33,103 bases of DNA, taken from JBMNCR01 sp049366695. GTDB lineage: Bacteria; Bacillota; Clostridia; Eubacteriales; Alkalibacteraceae. The position numbers were made by a program, and so were the translations under genes. The stretch spans positions 1 through 33,103 of the forward strand of contig JBMNCR010000045.1 in assembly GCA_049366695.1 (NCBI GenBank). Reading direction: 5' to 3'. Below, one piece after another: positions 1 to 10,291 of the stretch. Each line of letters starts with the position of its first letter. The first letter of the stretch is position 1. Under the pieces are notes generated by a model. It searched no databases, was not told where the DNA came from, and saw only the letters and a list, made by a program, of their open reading frames with translations.

Positions 1-90
1 TATAATATTATAAAATTATTTATTTTGCAATTAAAAAAAACTATTCTTTTATTTTTTTTATGTTATACTTTTAAAAAGGAGGTTATAATT

Positions 91-765
91 GTGGCACAAT
101 ATAAAAAAGGACTGGATACTAAACATACTATCTTAACTATAAGTAAAAAATTATTTTATGAAAATGGATACATAAAAACCTCATGCAAAAAAATTTGTGA
201 AGAAGCTGAAGTGAACTTAGGCTTAATCCATTATCATTTTAAAACAAAAAAAAATATTGCAACTATTATTTATACTTACTTCTTAATTGAAGTAAAAGAT
301 CTTGTGAAAAATATAATGACAAATGAATTAAATAACTATGAATTAAAATATGCAATAGCTGTTGAAAACTGGACATATATGAGCTTATTATTAAAAAATG
401 AAAGCTACAAAAAATTTTATTACGAAATCTGCAAAGAAAGTTTATTGTTAGATGAAAATACAAAAATAATAGAATTCTTTTTTAAACTACATAACAACAC
501 TTATAATCTAAATTTAACGCCTAACGAGATAAAGCTTATACGAGTTGTAAACGCAACTTCCGGTATGGGATTAGTAGAAAAATATATCGAAGGTTATTTT
601 GATATGACATTAGAAGAATTAATTGAGTATAAAATAAGGAATATGTTTCGATTAATGAACTTAAGTAAGGATAATATCGACGAAATAATTCAAAATTCAT
701 ATGAAATATACCAAAAAATGAATATTGGAATAAGTGATTATTTTAAAGCCTATGAAATTAAATAA
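91..765 (+). CDS. TetR/AcrR family transcriptional regulator
   Basis: This is a DNA-binding repressor-type protein of 224 residues. An N-terminal helix-turn-helix of TetR type is visible at about residues 10-58, with the typical run YENGYIKTS, then a recognition helix region ending in HYHFKTKK. The rest is a helical ligand/dimer domain with no recognisable ligand signature. I chose the GTG at 91 because AAAAAGGAGG stands 7 bases upstream; a longer frame from a TTG at 25 has no ribosome site and adds a hydrophobic, non-TetR extension. No target gene can be assigned: what lies left of the window is unknown and no intact gene follows on the same strand. Family call is confident, function is not. 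Confidence 0.9.
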   Translation: MAQYKKGLDTKHTILTISKKLFYENGYIKTSCKKICEEAEVNLGLIHYHFKTKKNIATIIYTYFLIEVKDLVKNIMTNELNNYELKYAIAVENWTYMSLLLKNESYKKFYYEICKESLLLDENTKIIEFFFKLHNNTYNLNLTPNEIKLIRVVNATSGMGLVEKYIEGYFDMTLEELIEYKIRNMFRLMNLSKDNIDEIIQNSYEIYQKMNIGISDYFKAYEIK

Positions 766-1133
766 TTAAAAATATTCTATCATATAGTAATGCATTTCGA
801 GCCATTGTCATCATACTTGCGAGAGGCATTCTCATTTTCATCTTTCGAAGTTTCTAGTTTACATCCATTGTTTAGATTGTTTAAAACTTCTCCCCTCAAT
901 TCTCTTCTTTTGTAAAACTAATTCTTTGCTACATTGTGTTAAATATCTTCAACTATCCTTTTGGTATATTCTATCTTATTATGGATAATTGTTTATGAGA
1001 ATCTTAAATTGCCTAGCTGAAAACTAAAAACTTTTTTTTAGAAATATATAACAAACCTATATCATTTCATAGAGAGTATATAGGTATGATAAGTTTACTT
1101 TTTATTATTTGGGTATTTACATTTAGAAAAAAC
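766..1133. other. AT-rich gap between the TetR gene and tRNA-Lys
   Basis: No convincing gene. On the minus strand two short open frames near 780-920 read like protein but neither has a usable start with a ribosome site. A weak hairpin (8-bp arms at 1055-1062 and 1078-1085, followed on the minus strand by a U-rich stretch) could end the tRNA-Lys transcript. Confidence 0.4.
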
Positions 1134-1210
1134 TGGTGCCCCTTCAGAGACTCGAACTCTGGACACCCTGATTAAGAGTCAGGTGCTCTAGCCAACTGAG
1201 CTAAAGGGGC
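1134..1210 (-). tRNA. tRNA-Lys (anticodon CUU)
   Basis: Read on the minus strand, the sequence folds as a complete cloverleaf: acceptor GCCCCTT pairing with AAGGGGC, a D arm GCTC..GAGC, an anticodon stem CCTGA/TCAGG with loop CTCTTAA (anticodon CTT), and a T arm with the GTTCGAGTC loop. A 3' CCA is encoded. It decodes AAG lysine codons. It stands alone, with no other tRNA or rRNA gene beside it. Confidence 0.96.
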
Positions 1211-1361
1211 TTAAACATAAAATCATTATACTCCTGTTGAATTAAGATTGCAATTTTTATTTTATTAATATCAATGTGTACTAATCTTTAGGAGAGATAT
1301 TTGATAGTTTTTTAGCAAAAATCTATTGAAAAAACTTAAAAGTGTCACTTTTATATAAATC

Positions 1362-1397
1362 AAAAATGATACAGGTATTTCTGACCTGTACCATTTC
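1362..1397 (-). terminator. Rho-independent terminator of gltBD
   Basis: A hairpin with 13-base arms (GGTACAGGT pairing with ACCTGTATC and flanking A/T pairs, one G-T) lies just downstream of the gltD stop and is followed on the minus strand by TTTTT. Confidence 0.85.
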
Positions 1398-1405
1398 ATA
1401 TTATA

Positions 1406-2890
1406 TTACTTTATTACACTACTTCCCATTAAATACTTGTCTACTTCCTTTGCAACAAGTTTTCCCTCTTGAAGTGCCCAAACGACTAAACTTTGACCTC
1501 TTCTTGCATCTCCTGCAGCAAATACTTTTTCTACATTTGTATCGAATTTTTCATATTGCGCTAGTATATTACTTCTTGCATCTCTATCTAAAGATAATTC
1601 ATTAGGAATTGTGTCCTCAGGACCTAAAAATCCCATTGCAATTAATATCAAATCTGCTTTCCATATCTTTTCTGTCCCAGATATTTCTTTAGGCATAAAT
1701 CTTCCAGATTCATCTTTTTCCCAACTTATTTTAACAGTATGAACTTCTTTGACTTCCCCATCTTCATTGCCTTTTATTTCTTTTGTCATAATGCAGTAAT
1801 TTCTTGGATCGCTTCCATAGAGATTAATTGCTTCTTCTTGACCATAATCCACTTTAAGCTTTTTAGGCCATTCTGGCCATGGATTGCTATCTTGTCTTGT
1901 CTTTGGAGGTTCTGGCATGATCTCAAACTGATATACTGTATCACACCCATGTCTAATAGATGTTGCCACACAATCAGTTCCCGTATCTCCACCTCCAATT
2001 ACAATAACATTTTTACCCTTAGCAGATATATAGTTATCATCTGTTAGATTAGAATCTAACAAACTTTTTGTATTAGCTTTTAAGAAGTTTACTGCGAAAT
2101 GTACTCCTTTTAACTCTTTCCCTTCAACAGTTAAGCCTCTTGGTTTTGTAGCTCCACAACACAATACTACAGCATCATATTTTTTGAGTAATTCATCAGT
2201 TGTAACATCGACTCCTACTTCAGTACTAGTAATAAATTCTACTCCTGATTCTGATAATAAATCTAATCTACGTTGCACTACATTTTTATCTAACTTCATA
2301 TTTGGAATACCATACATCAATAATCCACCAGGTCGATCACTTCTTTCATATACACTTACTGAATGACCTACCATATTTAAATAGTATGCCGTAGACAATC
2401 CTGAAGGTCCTGAACCTACAACAGCTACTTTCTTATTAGTTAAATTAGTAGGTTTTTTTGCTACAACCCATCCTTCATCAAATGCTCTATCAATTATTTC
2501 TTGTTCGATATTATTAATGGTTACAGACTCTAAAATATGTCCTTCAGTACAAGATCCCTCACAAGGTGCTGGACATACCCTTCCAGTAAATTCTGGAAAT
2601 GGAATTGTTCTAATCAATCTTTTGTATGCATCTTCCCACTGACCTTGATAAATTAATTCATTCCATTCAGGAATTAGATTGTGTATAGGACATCCTGCTG
2701 CCATACCATTTAGTAAAACTCCTCCATGACAAAAGGGTATACCACAATTCATACATCTAGCAGCTTGTTCTCTTAATTCTTCTACATTTTGTCTAACCTT
2801 TAATTCATTCCAATCTTGGACTCTCTCTTCAGGAGGTCTCTTCTTTGGATTTACTCTATTATATTCCATAAAACCAGTAGATTTTCCCAT
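1406..2890 (-). CDS. gltD: Glutamate synthase, small (beta) subunit
   Basis: This 494-residue flavoprotein takes electrons from NAD(P)H and passes them through FAD and iron-sulfur clusters to the large subunit, which makes two glutamates from glutamine and 2-oxoglutarate. Visible parts are the N-terminal Cys-rich ferredoxin-like region (CMNCGIPFCH at residues 46-55, CPIHNLIPEW, CPAPCEGSC near 105), an FAD-binding GSGPSG motif near residue 157, and an NAD(P)H-binding GGGDTGTDC motif near 300. Length is normal for the family. An AAAGGAGG site precedes the ATG. It starts 15 bases after the gltB stop, so the two genes form one transcript with gltB first, ending at the terminator just beyond. Confidence 0.97.
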   Translation of the reverse strand: MGKSTGFMEYNRVNPKKRPPEERVQDWNELKVRQNVEELREQAARCMNCGIPFCHGGVLLNGMAAGCPIHNLIPEWNELIYQGQWEDAYKRLIRTIPFPEFTGRVCPAPCEGSCTEGHILESVTINNIEQEIIDRAFDEGWVVAKKPTNLTNKKVAVVGSGPSGLSTAYYLNMVGHSVSVYERSDRPGGLLMYGIPNMKLDKNVVQRRLDLLSESGVEFITSTEVGVDVTTDELLKKYDAVVLCCGATKPRGLTVEGKELKGVHFAVNFLKANTKSLLDSNLTDDNYISAKGKNVIVIGGGDTGTDCVATSIRHGCDTVYQFEIMPEPPKTRQDSNPWPEWPKKLKVDYGQEEAINLYGSDPRNYCIMTKEIKGNEDGEVKEVHTVKISWEKDESGRFMPKEISGTEKIWKADLILIAMGFLGPEDTIPNELSLDRDARSNILAQYEKFDTNVEKVFAAGDARRGQSLVVWALQEGKLVAKEVDKYLMGSSVIK

Positions 2891-2905
2891 ATACTCGATC
2901 CTCCT

Positions 2906-5900
2906 TTATTTTATAGATTTTTTATCTTTATTTTTATAGTTTTCCTCAAAGGCTGCCATCAAAGCATCATCACCATTTAATCCTGTCTCATACGCCTTTT
3001 CAATTGTCTTCATCATACGCTTATAATCTTTTGGTATTACCTTTGTAAATCTACTAATGCTTTTTGCCCAATTATCAAGTATTTTCTTTGCTAATGGACT
3101 ATTTGTATAATACACATGTTTTTCAATCATTTGCTTAATTTCTAAGATTTCTTTTTCATCCATTAACTCTTCTAAATCAACCATAGATTTATTACAATAT
3201 ATATCATCAAAATCTAATACGTAAGCAGTACCGCCAGACATCCCTGCAGCAAAATTTCGACCTGTTTTACCTAAAACTACCACTTTGCCTCCAGTCATAT
3301 ATTCACAGCCATGATCTCCAACACCTTCAACCACTGCTTTTATACCACTATTTCTAACACAAAATCTTTCTCCAGCTACTCCATTTATATATGTTTCTCC
3401 TTGAGTTGCTCCATAAAAAGCTACATTACCTATTAAAATATTTTCATTAGCTATAAAATCTGAACATTTAGGTGGATACACAATAATCTTTCCACCAGAT
3501 AGTCCTTTACCTATATAATCGTTAGAATCACCTTCTAATTCTAAAGTCATTCCTTTTGGGATAAATGCTCCAAAACTTTGTCCTGCTGAACCCACAAAAG
3601 TAAGTTTAATCGTATCTTCTGGTAGTCCCTTTTCCCCATATCGTTTAGCAATTTCACTACCAACAATTGTTCCAACTACTCTATCTGTATTTTGTATTTC
3701 TAATCTAGCTCTAATTGCTTTTTTAGATTCCAATGCAGGTTTACACATTCTCAATAATTTTCTCATATCGAGCGAATTTTCTATAGAATGATCTTGAGTT
3801 TGAGTACAATGTCGCCCAGCAGTATCCTCAATATAAGGTTGATATAATACAGCAGACAAATCTAATCCTTTTGTTTTCCAATTTTTAACCGACTCTTTTG
3901 CTTTTAATCTATCAGTTCTCCCAATCATTTCATCTACAGATCTAAAACCTAGTCTAGCCATGATTTCTCTCATTTCATTAGCAATAAACTTCATAAAATT
4001 CACTACATATTCAGGTTTGCCATCAAAATTCTTTCTTAAATTTTCGTCTTGAGTAGCTATACCAACTGGACATGTATTTAAGTCACAAACCCTCATCATT
4101 ACACATCCTAGCGCAATCAGTGGTGTTGTTGCAAATCCATATTCTTCTGCTCCAAGCATTGCTGCAATTGCTACATCTTTTCCTGTTAAAAGCTTACCAT
4201 CAGTTTCTAGCCTAACTCTATCTCTTAATCTATTTAATAATAGTGTTTGATGTGTTTCTGCCAAACCTAATTCCCAAGGTAAGCCAGCATTTCTAATGCT
4301 AGTTCTTGGTGCGGCACCAGTCCCTCCATCATAACCACTAATCAATATAACATCAGCTTTTCCTTTAGCAACACCTGCAGCTATAGTTCCAACTCCTACT
4401 TCTGATACTAATTTTACATTGATTCTTGCATCTTTATTTGCATTTTTTAAATCATGTATTAATTCTGCCAAATCTTCAATGGAATAGATATCGTGATGTG
4501 GTGGCGGTGAAATCAACCCTACTCCAGGAGTAGAATTTCTAACTTTCGCAACCCATGGATATACTTTTCTTCCCGGTAATTGTCCACCTTCACCAGGCTT
4601 TGCACCTTGTGCCATTTTAATTTGTATTTCTTTAGCATTTACTAAATAATTACTTGTAACTCCAAATCTACCAGATGCAACCTGTTTTATTGCACTACAC
4701 TTAGAATCACCATTTTCTAATGGTACAAATCTTTCTATAGATTCTCCACCTTCACCAGTATTACTTTTTCCACCAAGTCTATTCATCGCAATAGCTAAAG
4801 CTTCATGTGCTTCTTTACTAATAGAACCATATGACATTGCTCCCGTTTTAAACCTCTTAACGATAGACTCCACAGATTCTACCTCTTCAATAGGAATAAT
4901 ATCTCCACCAGACCAATTAAAGTCTAGCAGACTTCTTATAGTATATGTTTCTTCGTTATTTATTTTCTTAGAGAACTCTTTGAATAGTTCATACTTTCCT
5001 TCTCTTACAGCTTTTTGCAACATATATATTGATTCAGCATTATACATATGCTTTTCTCCATCATCCTTACATTGAAAATAACCACCGGTTTCTAAAGTAT
5101 CAGTATATGGAGAATTTTCTTCATAAGCACTACTATGCCTCATTCTTACTTCCTCAGCAATCTCGTCTAAACCTATACCTTCAATTCTAGTTGGAGTTGC
5201 CGTGAAGTATTTATTTACTATATCTTGTTTAATTCCTATAGCTTCAAATATTTGTGCCCCATGATAACTTCTTAAAGTAGAAATTCCCATTTTGGAAAGC
5301 ACTTTAAGTATACCTTTTACTGAAGCTTTTATATAATTAGATTTAGCATTATCACAATCTACTTCATCAAGCAATCCTTTTGTATGCAAATCTTGTATAG
5401 TTTCAAATGCTAAATAAGGATTAATAGCTGTTACACCATAACCAATAAGCAAACAAAAATGATGTACTTCCCTTGGTTCTCCTGATTCTAATACAATCCC
5501 AACTTTTGTTCTAATCTCTTCTTTTATTAAGTGATGATGTAATCCAGCAGATGCAAGTAAAGCAGGTATTGCAGCTAACTCTTTACAAGTCCCTCTATCA
5601 GAAAGTATAATAATATTTGCTCCATTTTCAATTGCTTCGTCAGCTTCTTTAAACACTCTTGCCATTGCTTTTTCTAAACCTCTACCACCTTCTTGAGGCT
5701 TGTATAACATTGAAATAGTAACTGTTTTGAAATTATTGTTATCTAATTTTTTTAAAGATTGAAGCTGCTCATTTGTTATTATTGGATGATCTAATGCTAT
5801 ACTTGTACATCCCTCAGACTTAGGTTTAAGAATATTTCCTGCTGTTCCAATTAATAACTTACTTGATGTAACTAGTTCTTCCCTAATACCATCGATTGGC

Positions 5901-7489
5901 GGATTAGTTACTTGAGCAAATAATTGTTTAAAATATAGATACAACATCTGAGGTTTTTGTGAAATAACCGCCAGTGGTGAATCCGTACCCATCGCTCCGA
6001 TAGGGTCTATAGCATCGATTGCCATAGGCATAAGTATTTTAGTCAAATCCTCAAATGTATACCCAAACACTTTTTGTCTTTCAACTAATCTTTCTGCACT
6101 ACATTCTTCTTCTTCATTACACTCTGACAAATCATTTAAACTTATTAAATGCTCTTTTACCCATTCTTTATAAGGTTTTTCAGTAGATATCTTTTGTTTT
6201 ATTTCTTCATCTGATATTATTTTTTTTGCTTTTGTATCTATTAATAACATTTTACCAGGCTCAAGACGTCCTTTATATTTTACATTCTCTGGTTTTATAT
6301 CAATTACTCCAACTTCTGAAGCTAATACTACTCTATCATCTTTTGTTACGTAATATCTTGAAGGCCTAAGTCCATTTCTATCAAGAACTCCTCCTACAAC
6401 GTCTCCGTCAGTAAATGCCATAGCTGCTGGTCCATCCCAAGGTTCCATTAGAAAATTATGATATTCGTAAAAAGATTTCTTTTCTTCGGACATTAACTCA
6501 TTCTTTTCCCAAGGTTCTGGAATCATCATCATTACTGAATGTGGCAGGGAACGTCCCCCTAGATACAAAAATTCTAAACTATTATCAAACATTGATGAAT
6601 CGCTTCCGAATTCATCAACAACAGGATATATCTTATCTATATCGCCGAACAAGTCTGTATCCATGCATTTTTGTCTTGCTTTCATCCAGTTTACATTTCC
6701 TCTAATAGTATTAATCTCACCATTATGAACAACATATCTATTTGGATGTGCTCTTTCCCAACTCGGGAATGTATTAGTACTAAATCTTGAATGCACCATA
6801 GCTAATGCAGATACAAAATCTAAATCTGATAAATCAAGATAAAAATTCCTTAATTGTTCAGCTGTCAACATACCCTTGTATACAATTGTTTTACATGAAA
6901 GACTAGAAACATAAAAAGTACTTCCTTTACTTTCACATAACGGCATAATGATTTTTTCAGCTCTTTTTCTTATTACATAAAGTTTCCTTTCAAATTCCAT
7001 ATCGGTTTTTATATCTTCGCTTCTTTCAATAAAAACCTGAATAAATCTAGGCATAGCAGCTTTAGCTGTATAACCAATAGTTGAAACATCAATTGGCACT
7101 TCTCTCCAACCTAGTATTTTTTGGCCTTCTTCAGTTATAATCTTTTCAAAGTTTTCAATTTGAATATTTCTAAATTCCTCATATTTATGAGCAAATATCA
7201 TTCCTACACCATATTTACCAGCTTCAGGAAGATCAAATCCTAATACTTCACATTCTCTCTTAAAAAATTCATGAGGTATCTGTACTAAAATACCAGCACC
7301 ATCCCCAGTATTTTCATCTGCACCACTTGCTCCTCTATGATTCAAGTTCTCTAATACTGTTAGCGCTTCATCAATAATATTATGAGATTTTTCTCCCTTG
7401 ATATTAACTACAAAACCCATTCCACATGCATCATGTTCAAAACTTGGGTCATACAGTCCCTGTTTTTTTGGCAACCCATAATTCTGCAT
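2906..7489 (-). CDS. gltB: Glutamate synthase, large (alpha) subunit
   Basis: The large subunit has an N-terminal type-2 glutamine amidotransferase domain (residues about 22-420), a central domain, an FMN-binding synthase domain and a C-terminal beta-helix (GXGXG) domain. The likely catalytic N-terminal Cys is C22, exposed after removal of a short propeptide as in the family. The 3Fe-4S ligands appear as C-x5-C-x4-C in CVMMRVCDLNTCPVG. Ammonia released from glutamine is channelled to 2-oxoglutarate on the FMN domain. I prefer the ATG at 7489, which has GGGTGAG at good spacing; the GTG at 7498 lies inside that site. At 1527 residues it is full length. Transcribed from the promoter at 7535-7563. 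Confidence 0.97.
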   Translation of the reverse strand: MQNYGLPKKQGLYDPSFEHDACGMGFVVNIKGEKSHNIIDEALTVLENLNHRGASGADENTGDGAGILVQIPHEFFKRECEVLGFDLPEAGKYGVGMIFAHKYEEFRNIQIENFEKIITEEGQKILGWREVPIDVSTIGYTAKAAMPRFIQVFIERSEDIKTDMEFERKLYVIRKRAEKIIMPLCESKGSTFYVSSLSCKTIVYKGMLTAEQLRNFYLDLSDLDFVSALAMVHSRFSTNTFPSWERAHPNRYVVHNGEINTIRGNVNWMKARQKCMDTDLFGDIDKIYPVVDEFGSDSSMFDNSLEFLYLGGRSLPHSVMMMIPEPWEKNELMSEEKKSFYEYHNFLMEPWDGPAAMAFTDGDVVGGVLDRNGLRPSRYYVTKDDRVVLASEVGVIDIKPENVKYKGRLEPGKMLLIDTKAKKIISDEEIKQKISTEKPYKEWVKEHLISLNDLSECNEEEECSAERLVERQKVFGYTFEDLTKILMPMAIDAIDPIGAMGTDSPLAVISQKPQMLYLYFKQLFAQVTNPPIDGIREELVTSSKLLIGTAGNILKPKSEGCTSIALDHPIITNEQLQSLKKLDNNNFKTVTISMLYKPQEGGRGLEKAMARVFKEADEAIENGANIIILSDRGTCKELAAIPALLASAGLHHHLIKEEIRTKVGIVLESGEPREVHHFCLLIGYGVTAINPYLAFETIQDLHTKGLLDEVDCDNAKSNYIKASVKGILKVLSKMGISTLRSYHGAQIFEAIGIKQDIVNKYFTATPTRIEGIGLDEIAEEVRMRHSSAYEENSPYTDTLETGGYFQCKDDGEKHMYNAESIYMLQKAVREGKYELFKEFSKKINNEETYTIRSLLDFNWSGGDIIPIEEVESVESIVKRFKTGAMSYGSISKEAHEALAIAMNRLGGKSNTGEGGESIERFVPLENGDSKCSAIKQVASGRFGVTSNYLVNAKEIQIKMAQGAKPGEGGQLPGRKVYPWVAKVRNSTPGVGLISPPPHHDIYSIEDLAELIHDLKNANKDARINVKLVSEVGVGTIAAGVAKGKADVILISGYDGGTGAAPRTSIRNAGLPWELGLAETHQTLLLNRLRDRVRLETDGKLLTGKDVAIAAMLGAEEYGFATTPLIALGCVMMRVCDLNTCPVGIATQDENLRKNFDGKPEYVVNFMKFIANEMREIMARLGFRSVDEMIGRTDRLKAKESVKNWKTKGLDLSAVLYQPYIEDTAGRHCTQTQDHSIENSLDMRKLLRMCKPALESKKAIRARLEIQNTDRVVGTIVGSEIAKRYGEKGLPEDTIKLTFVGSAGQSFGAFIPKGMTLELEGDSNDYIGKGLSGGKIIVYPPKCSDFIANENILIGNVAFYGATQGETYINGVAGERFCVRNSGIKAVVEGVGDHGCEYMTGGKVVVLGKTGRNFAAGMSGGTAYVLDFDDIYCNKSMVDLEELMDEKEILEIKQMIEKHVYYTNSPLAKKILDNWAKSISRFTKVIPKDYKRMMKTIEKAYETGLNGDDALMAAFEENYKNKDKKSIK

Positions 7490-7534
7490 TCTTCTCACCC
7501 TTTGTGTATATTTTCAGAAAATTCTATTCTTAAT

Positions 7535-7563
7535 ATTATATAGATTATGTATCCAAAATACAA
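7535..7563 (-). promoter_or_regulatory. Sigma-A type promoter of gltBD
   Basis: On the minus strand TTGTAT and TATAAT are separated by exactly 17 bases, about 45 bases before the gltB start. The -35 region lies in an imperfect dyad (TGTAT-5-ATACA), a possible regulator site. A similar TTGTGTATTC sequence lies about 30 bases further upstream. Confidence 0.75.
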
Positions 7564-7592
7564 CGAATTTTTTAAAATCATTTTGAATACAC

Positions 7593-7627
7593 AATATAAA
7601 AGAACTGTTATATTTTTCACAGTTCTT
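7593..7627 (-). terminator. Hairpin with U-rich tail upstream of the gltB promoter
   Basis: Perfect 9-bp arms (AAGAACTGT / ACAGTTCTT) are followed on the minus strand by TTTATATT. It would end a minus-strand transcript arriving from upstream, just before the gltB promoter. A relic open frame lies immediately upstream (see findings). Confidence 0.6.
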
Positions 7628-8231
7628 AAAAACCTTCCATTTATATAAACCTTTTTAATATTATCTTTTTCCGCTAATTCTTCAGAGACATTTTACTATA
7701 CCTTTTTCAGGTTTATTGTATATGCTTTTCCGATATAAACAGATTTTTAACTAATTATTTATATACTGTAATATGATAACATTTGTCATATTACTCTCAA
7801 TTATATGGAATACATTATCAATAAATATACTATTCTCTAGTCTAATATATCAATTCATTGTTTTGCTCTTTTTATAATATTTCTATACTCAGTATACCAC
7901 ATCCAAATATATTAAATATTTGTTTACTAGTATATTAATTATATTAATATACTTTAATAAAAATTTCAAGTGATTTTAATTATACTTTATTTGTTTTATA
8001 TTGTAAGTTATATTTTATATTTAATATGGCTAATTGTTTCTTCTAACCTTATATAATTTAAAATAATATTTATCTCACAAATGCAATGTGCTTTTTTCAT
8101 TCAAATCTATAAATAAAATCGAATTTGCATCCTTATTATTAAAAAGATATTGAATTTAAAAATCTATCTATTTGCTAAGCAATTATTTATTTATAAAAAT
8201 AGTCTTTGCAAAACTCATATCATCAGCTATA
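7628..8231. other. Non-coding, very AT-rich gap with a dyad at 7770-7792
   Basis: No intact gene. It contains a dyad with 7-bp arms AATATGA and TCATATT around a 9-base spacer (7770-7792), of operator type but with no assignable protein. A short minus-strand protein-like stretch, broken by stops, lies at about 7600-7740. Confidence 0.4.
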
Positions 8232-9971
8232 TTAAGTATATTTTTTTAATGGGAAATATAGACTAAATGAAGTTCCTTTGTCAATATCACTATTTACCTC
8301 TATACAACCATCATGAGTTTTCATGCAACCAAATACTACTGGAAGTCCTAATCCTGTTCCTGATTCACCCTTAGTACTAAAATATGGCTCAAATATTTTT
8401 CCAATTATTTCTTCATTTATTCCCATCCCAGTATCGGTAATTGTAACTACAATATAATTATCTAATTTTAATTCCTGACCGTAGGATATAATTTTACTTG
8501 ACGATATAAATTCATTTTTAGTTTCTATTATTATACCTCCTCCTTGAGGCATCGCATCCTTAGCATTTATTACCAAATTAAGTATTGCACTCTCTATTGT
8601 AACTTCATCACCATATATAATACTATCTTGTGCTCTAAAAGATGTTTGAATTTTTATGTTTTTATTAAATGTACTTTCCATAATAGATACTATGTTATTT
8701 AAAATTTCTAATATGTTCACTTCGTTAAATGAATTAAAATTCTTTTTAGAAAACATTAAAATTTGCTTAATTAAGCTACTTGCATTTTTACAGCTATGTT
8801 GTATCTTGTTTGTATAATTCTTAATTAAGTCAATATTATTAGACTCTTCAATTAATTTAGCATAACCCATTATATTTGATAAATGATTATTAAAGTCATG
8901 AGTAATCCCACTGGCTAGTTGACCTAGTGCAGACATTTTACTTCTTTGCATATCAAACTCTTTATGTACAATATCTTTAGTAATATCTTCATATATATTT
9001 ACCCTTATACTTATTTTTCTATCATTGTGTATTATAGCATTTTCCAAATAATATATACTATAATAATCCTCATTTTCCTTAAATACATGATTATTTACTG
9101 ATACTTTTTCTTTTAACAACTTTTCTCTTTCTATTTTATATTCGTTATTTCTTGCTAATCTATTATTAATGCTATGACCTTGCACATTACAGAAAATAAT
9201 ATTTCCTGTACTTATCTCTTCAACTAAAATGCCCTGTGGAATATTTGATGAAATAATATCCAATATTCTTTTAGTTTTCATCTCGTCAAAATTAATTAAA
9301 TCATAAGTTCGTACATCAAAAAACTCTACTAAATATCCTGTTTTTTTGTTATCAAGTGCTATTTTTGTCGCATACATATTGAAATAACTTTTTTTATTTT
9401 TTTCATCTAATTGTAATGTTAATTGATGATTAATAGTATCTTTTTTATTAGAGGAAAAATACTCATCTAAATTAATGTAATTAAATAAATTAAAATCTTG
9501 CGACTTTTCTTTAAATATATTTTCAAAACTAATATTATAATTCAATATGGTTCCTGCATTATCGATAATAATTTTGGGTAATTTAGAGTTCTTAAAAGAC
9601 AAAATATTATATGAATAAAACTCAGATCTATTTTTAAAAGTATATATTTCATTAAATACTATAAGAATACGTGTAGTAAGATTATCAAGACTCATAATTT
9701 TTAAATCACAGGAAATTAACTTATCACTATTATTTTGTAAAATCACGTTATGAAAAATTTTATCTTCATTATAAGTAGAAGTAAATATATTATATATTTC
9801 ATTTTCGGAAAAACAAAATAAGCTTTGTATATTTAAATTTATTAAATCTTTACGCTCACAATCAAGAATTTTACAGGCTATTTTATTACATTGTATTATT
9901 TCATTATTTTCGACTATAAATACTCCTTCAGAAAACATTTCTACAAAAACATCTATTCTTGCGATATCCAT
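8232..9971 (-). CDS. Cytoplasmic PAS-domain sensor histidine kinase (orphan)
   Basis: This 579-residue kinase has no predictable membrane segment, so it should sense an internal signal. An N-terminal PAS-like domain covers about residues 8-60, further PAS-like segments follow at about 120-220 and 235-330. The phosphoacceptor region has GITHDFNNHLSNIMG with the His near residue 358, the DFNN form typical of NtrB-like kinases. The ATPase domain shows an N box (NLVINAKDAMPQGG), G1 (DTGMGI), F box (FEPYFSTK) and G2 (GTGLGL). The ATG has a GGAG site 9 bases upstream. No response regulator is adjacent, so its partner is elsewhere. The ligand is unknown. Confidence 0.92.
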   Translation of the reverse strand: MDIARIDVFVEMFSEGVFIVENNEIIQCNKIACKILDCERKDLINLNIQSLFCFSENEIYNIFTSTYNEDKIFHNVILQNNSDKLISCDLKIMSLDNLTTRILIVFNEIYTFKNRSEFYSYNILSFKNSKLPKIIIDNAGTILNYNISFENIFKEKSQDFNLFNYINLDEYFSSNKKDTINHQLTLQLDEKNKKSYFNMYATKIALDNKKTGYLVEFFDVRTYDLINFDEMKTKRILDIISSNIPQGILVEEISTGNIIFCNVQGHSINNRLARNNEYKIEREKLLKEKVSVNNHVFKENEDYYSIYYLENAIIHNDRKISIRVNIYEDITKDIVHKEFDMQRSKMSALGQLASGITHDFNNHLSNIMGYAKLIEESNNIDLIKNYTNKIQHSCKNASSLIKQILMFSKKNFNSFNEVNILEILNNIVSIMESTFNKNIKIQTSFRAQDSIIYGDEVTIESAILNLVINAKDAMPQGGGIIIETKNEFISSSKIISYGQELKLDNYIVVTITDTGMGINEEIIGKIFEPYFSTKGESGTGLGLPVVFGCMKTHDGCIEVNSDIDKGTSFSLYFPLKKYT

Positions 9972-10291
9972 AAAATCAACTCCATCTTTTTCTTTACTTC
10001 AAAAATTAATTTCTTTCTATAATCTACTTTCCCTACAAGAAATTTAGTTTTTGTTGTTAATTGTATATCTATAAGATTTTACTCAACTCTATTGCAAGCA
10101 TAATGTAATACGATTTATATTTAATTTATAAAATATATAATATTTATATATTCGCTATTTTTATGAATTTTCCTTCAATTTTACTGATTTTTTATAAATT
10201 TTATTAAATATATAATACTTTCTGCTCATTTTACAACAATTATTTCAATCATTGTAAGTTAAACAGTCATATTCATTAATATGTTTTTCAT
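9972..10291. other. Non-coding AT-rich gap upstream of the kinase gene
   Basis: No gene recognised. The stretch should contain the kinase promoter, but no convincing -35/-10 pair stands out in such AT-rich DNA. Confidence 0.4.

Noticed and set aside
780..920. Two overlapping minus-strand short frames after the TetR gene
   Set aside because: Neither has a start codon with a ribosome site and no family is recognisable.
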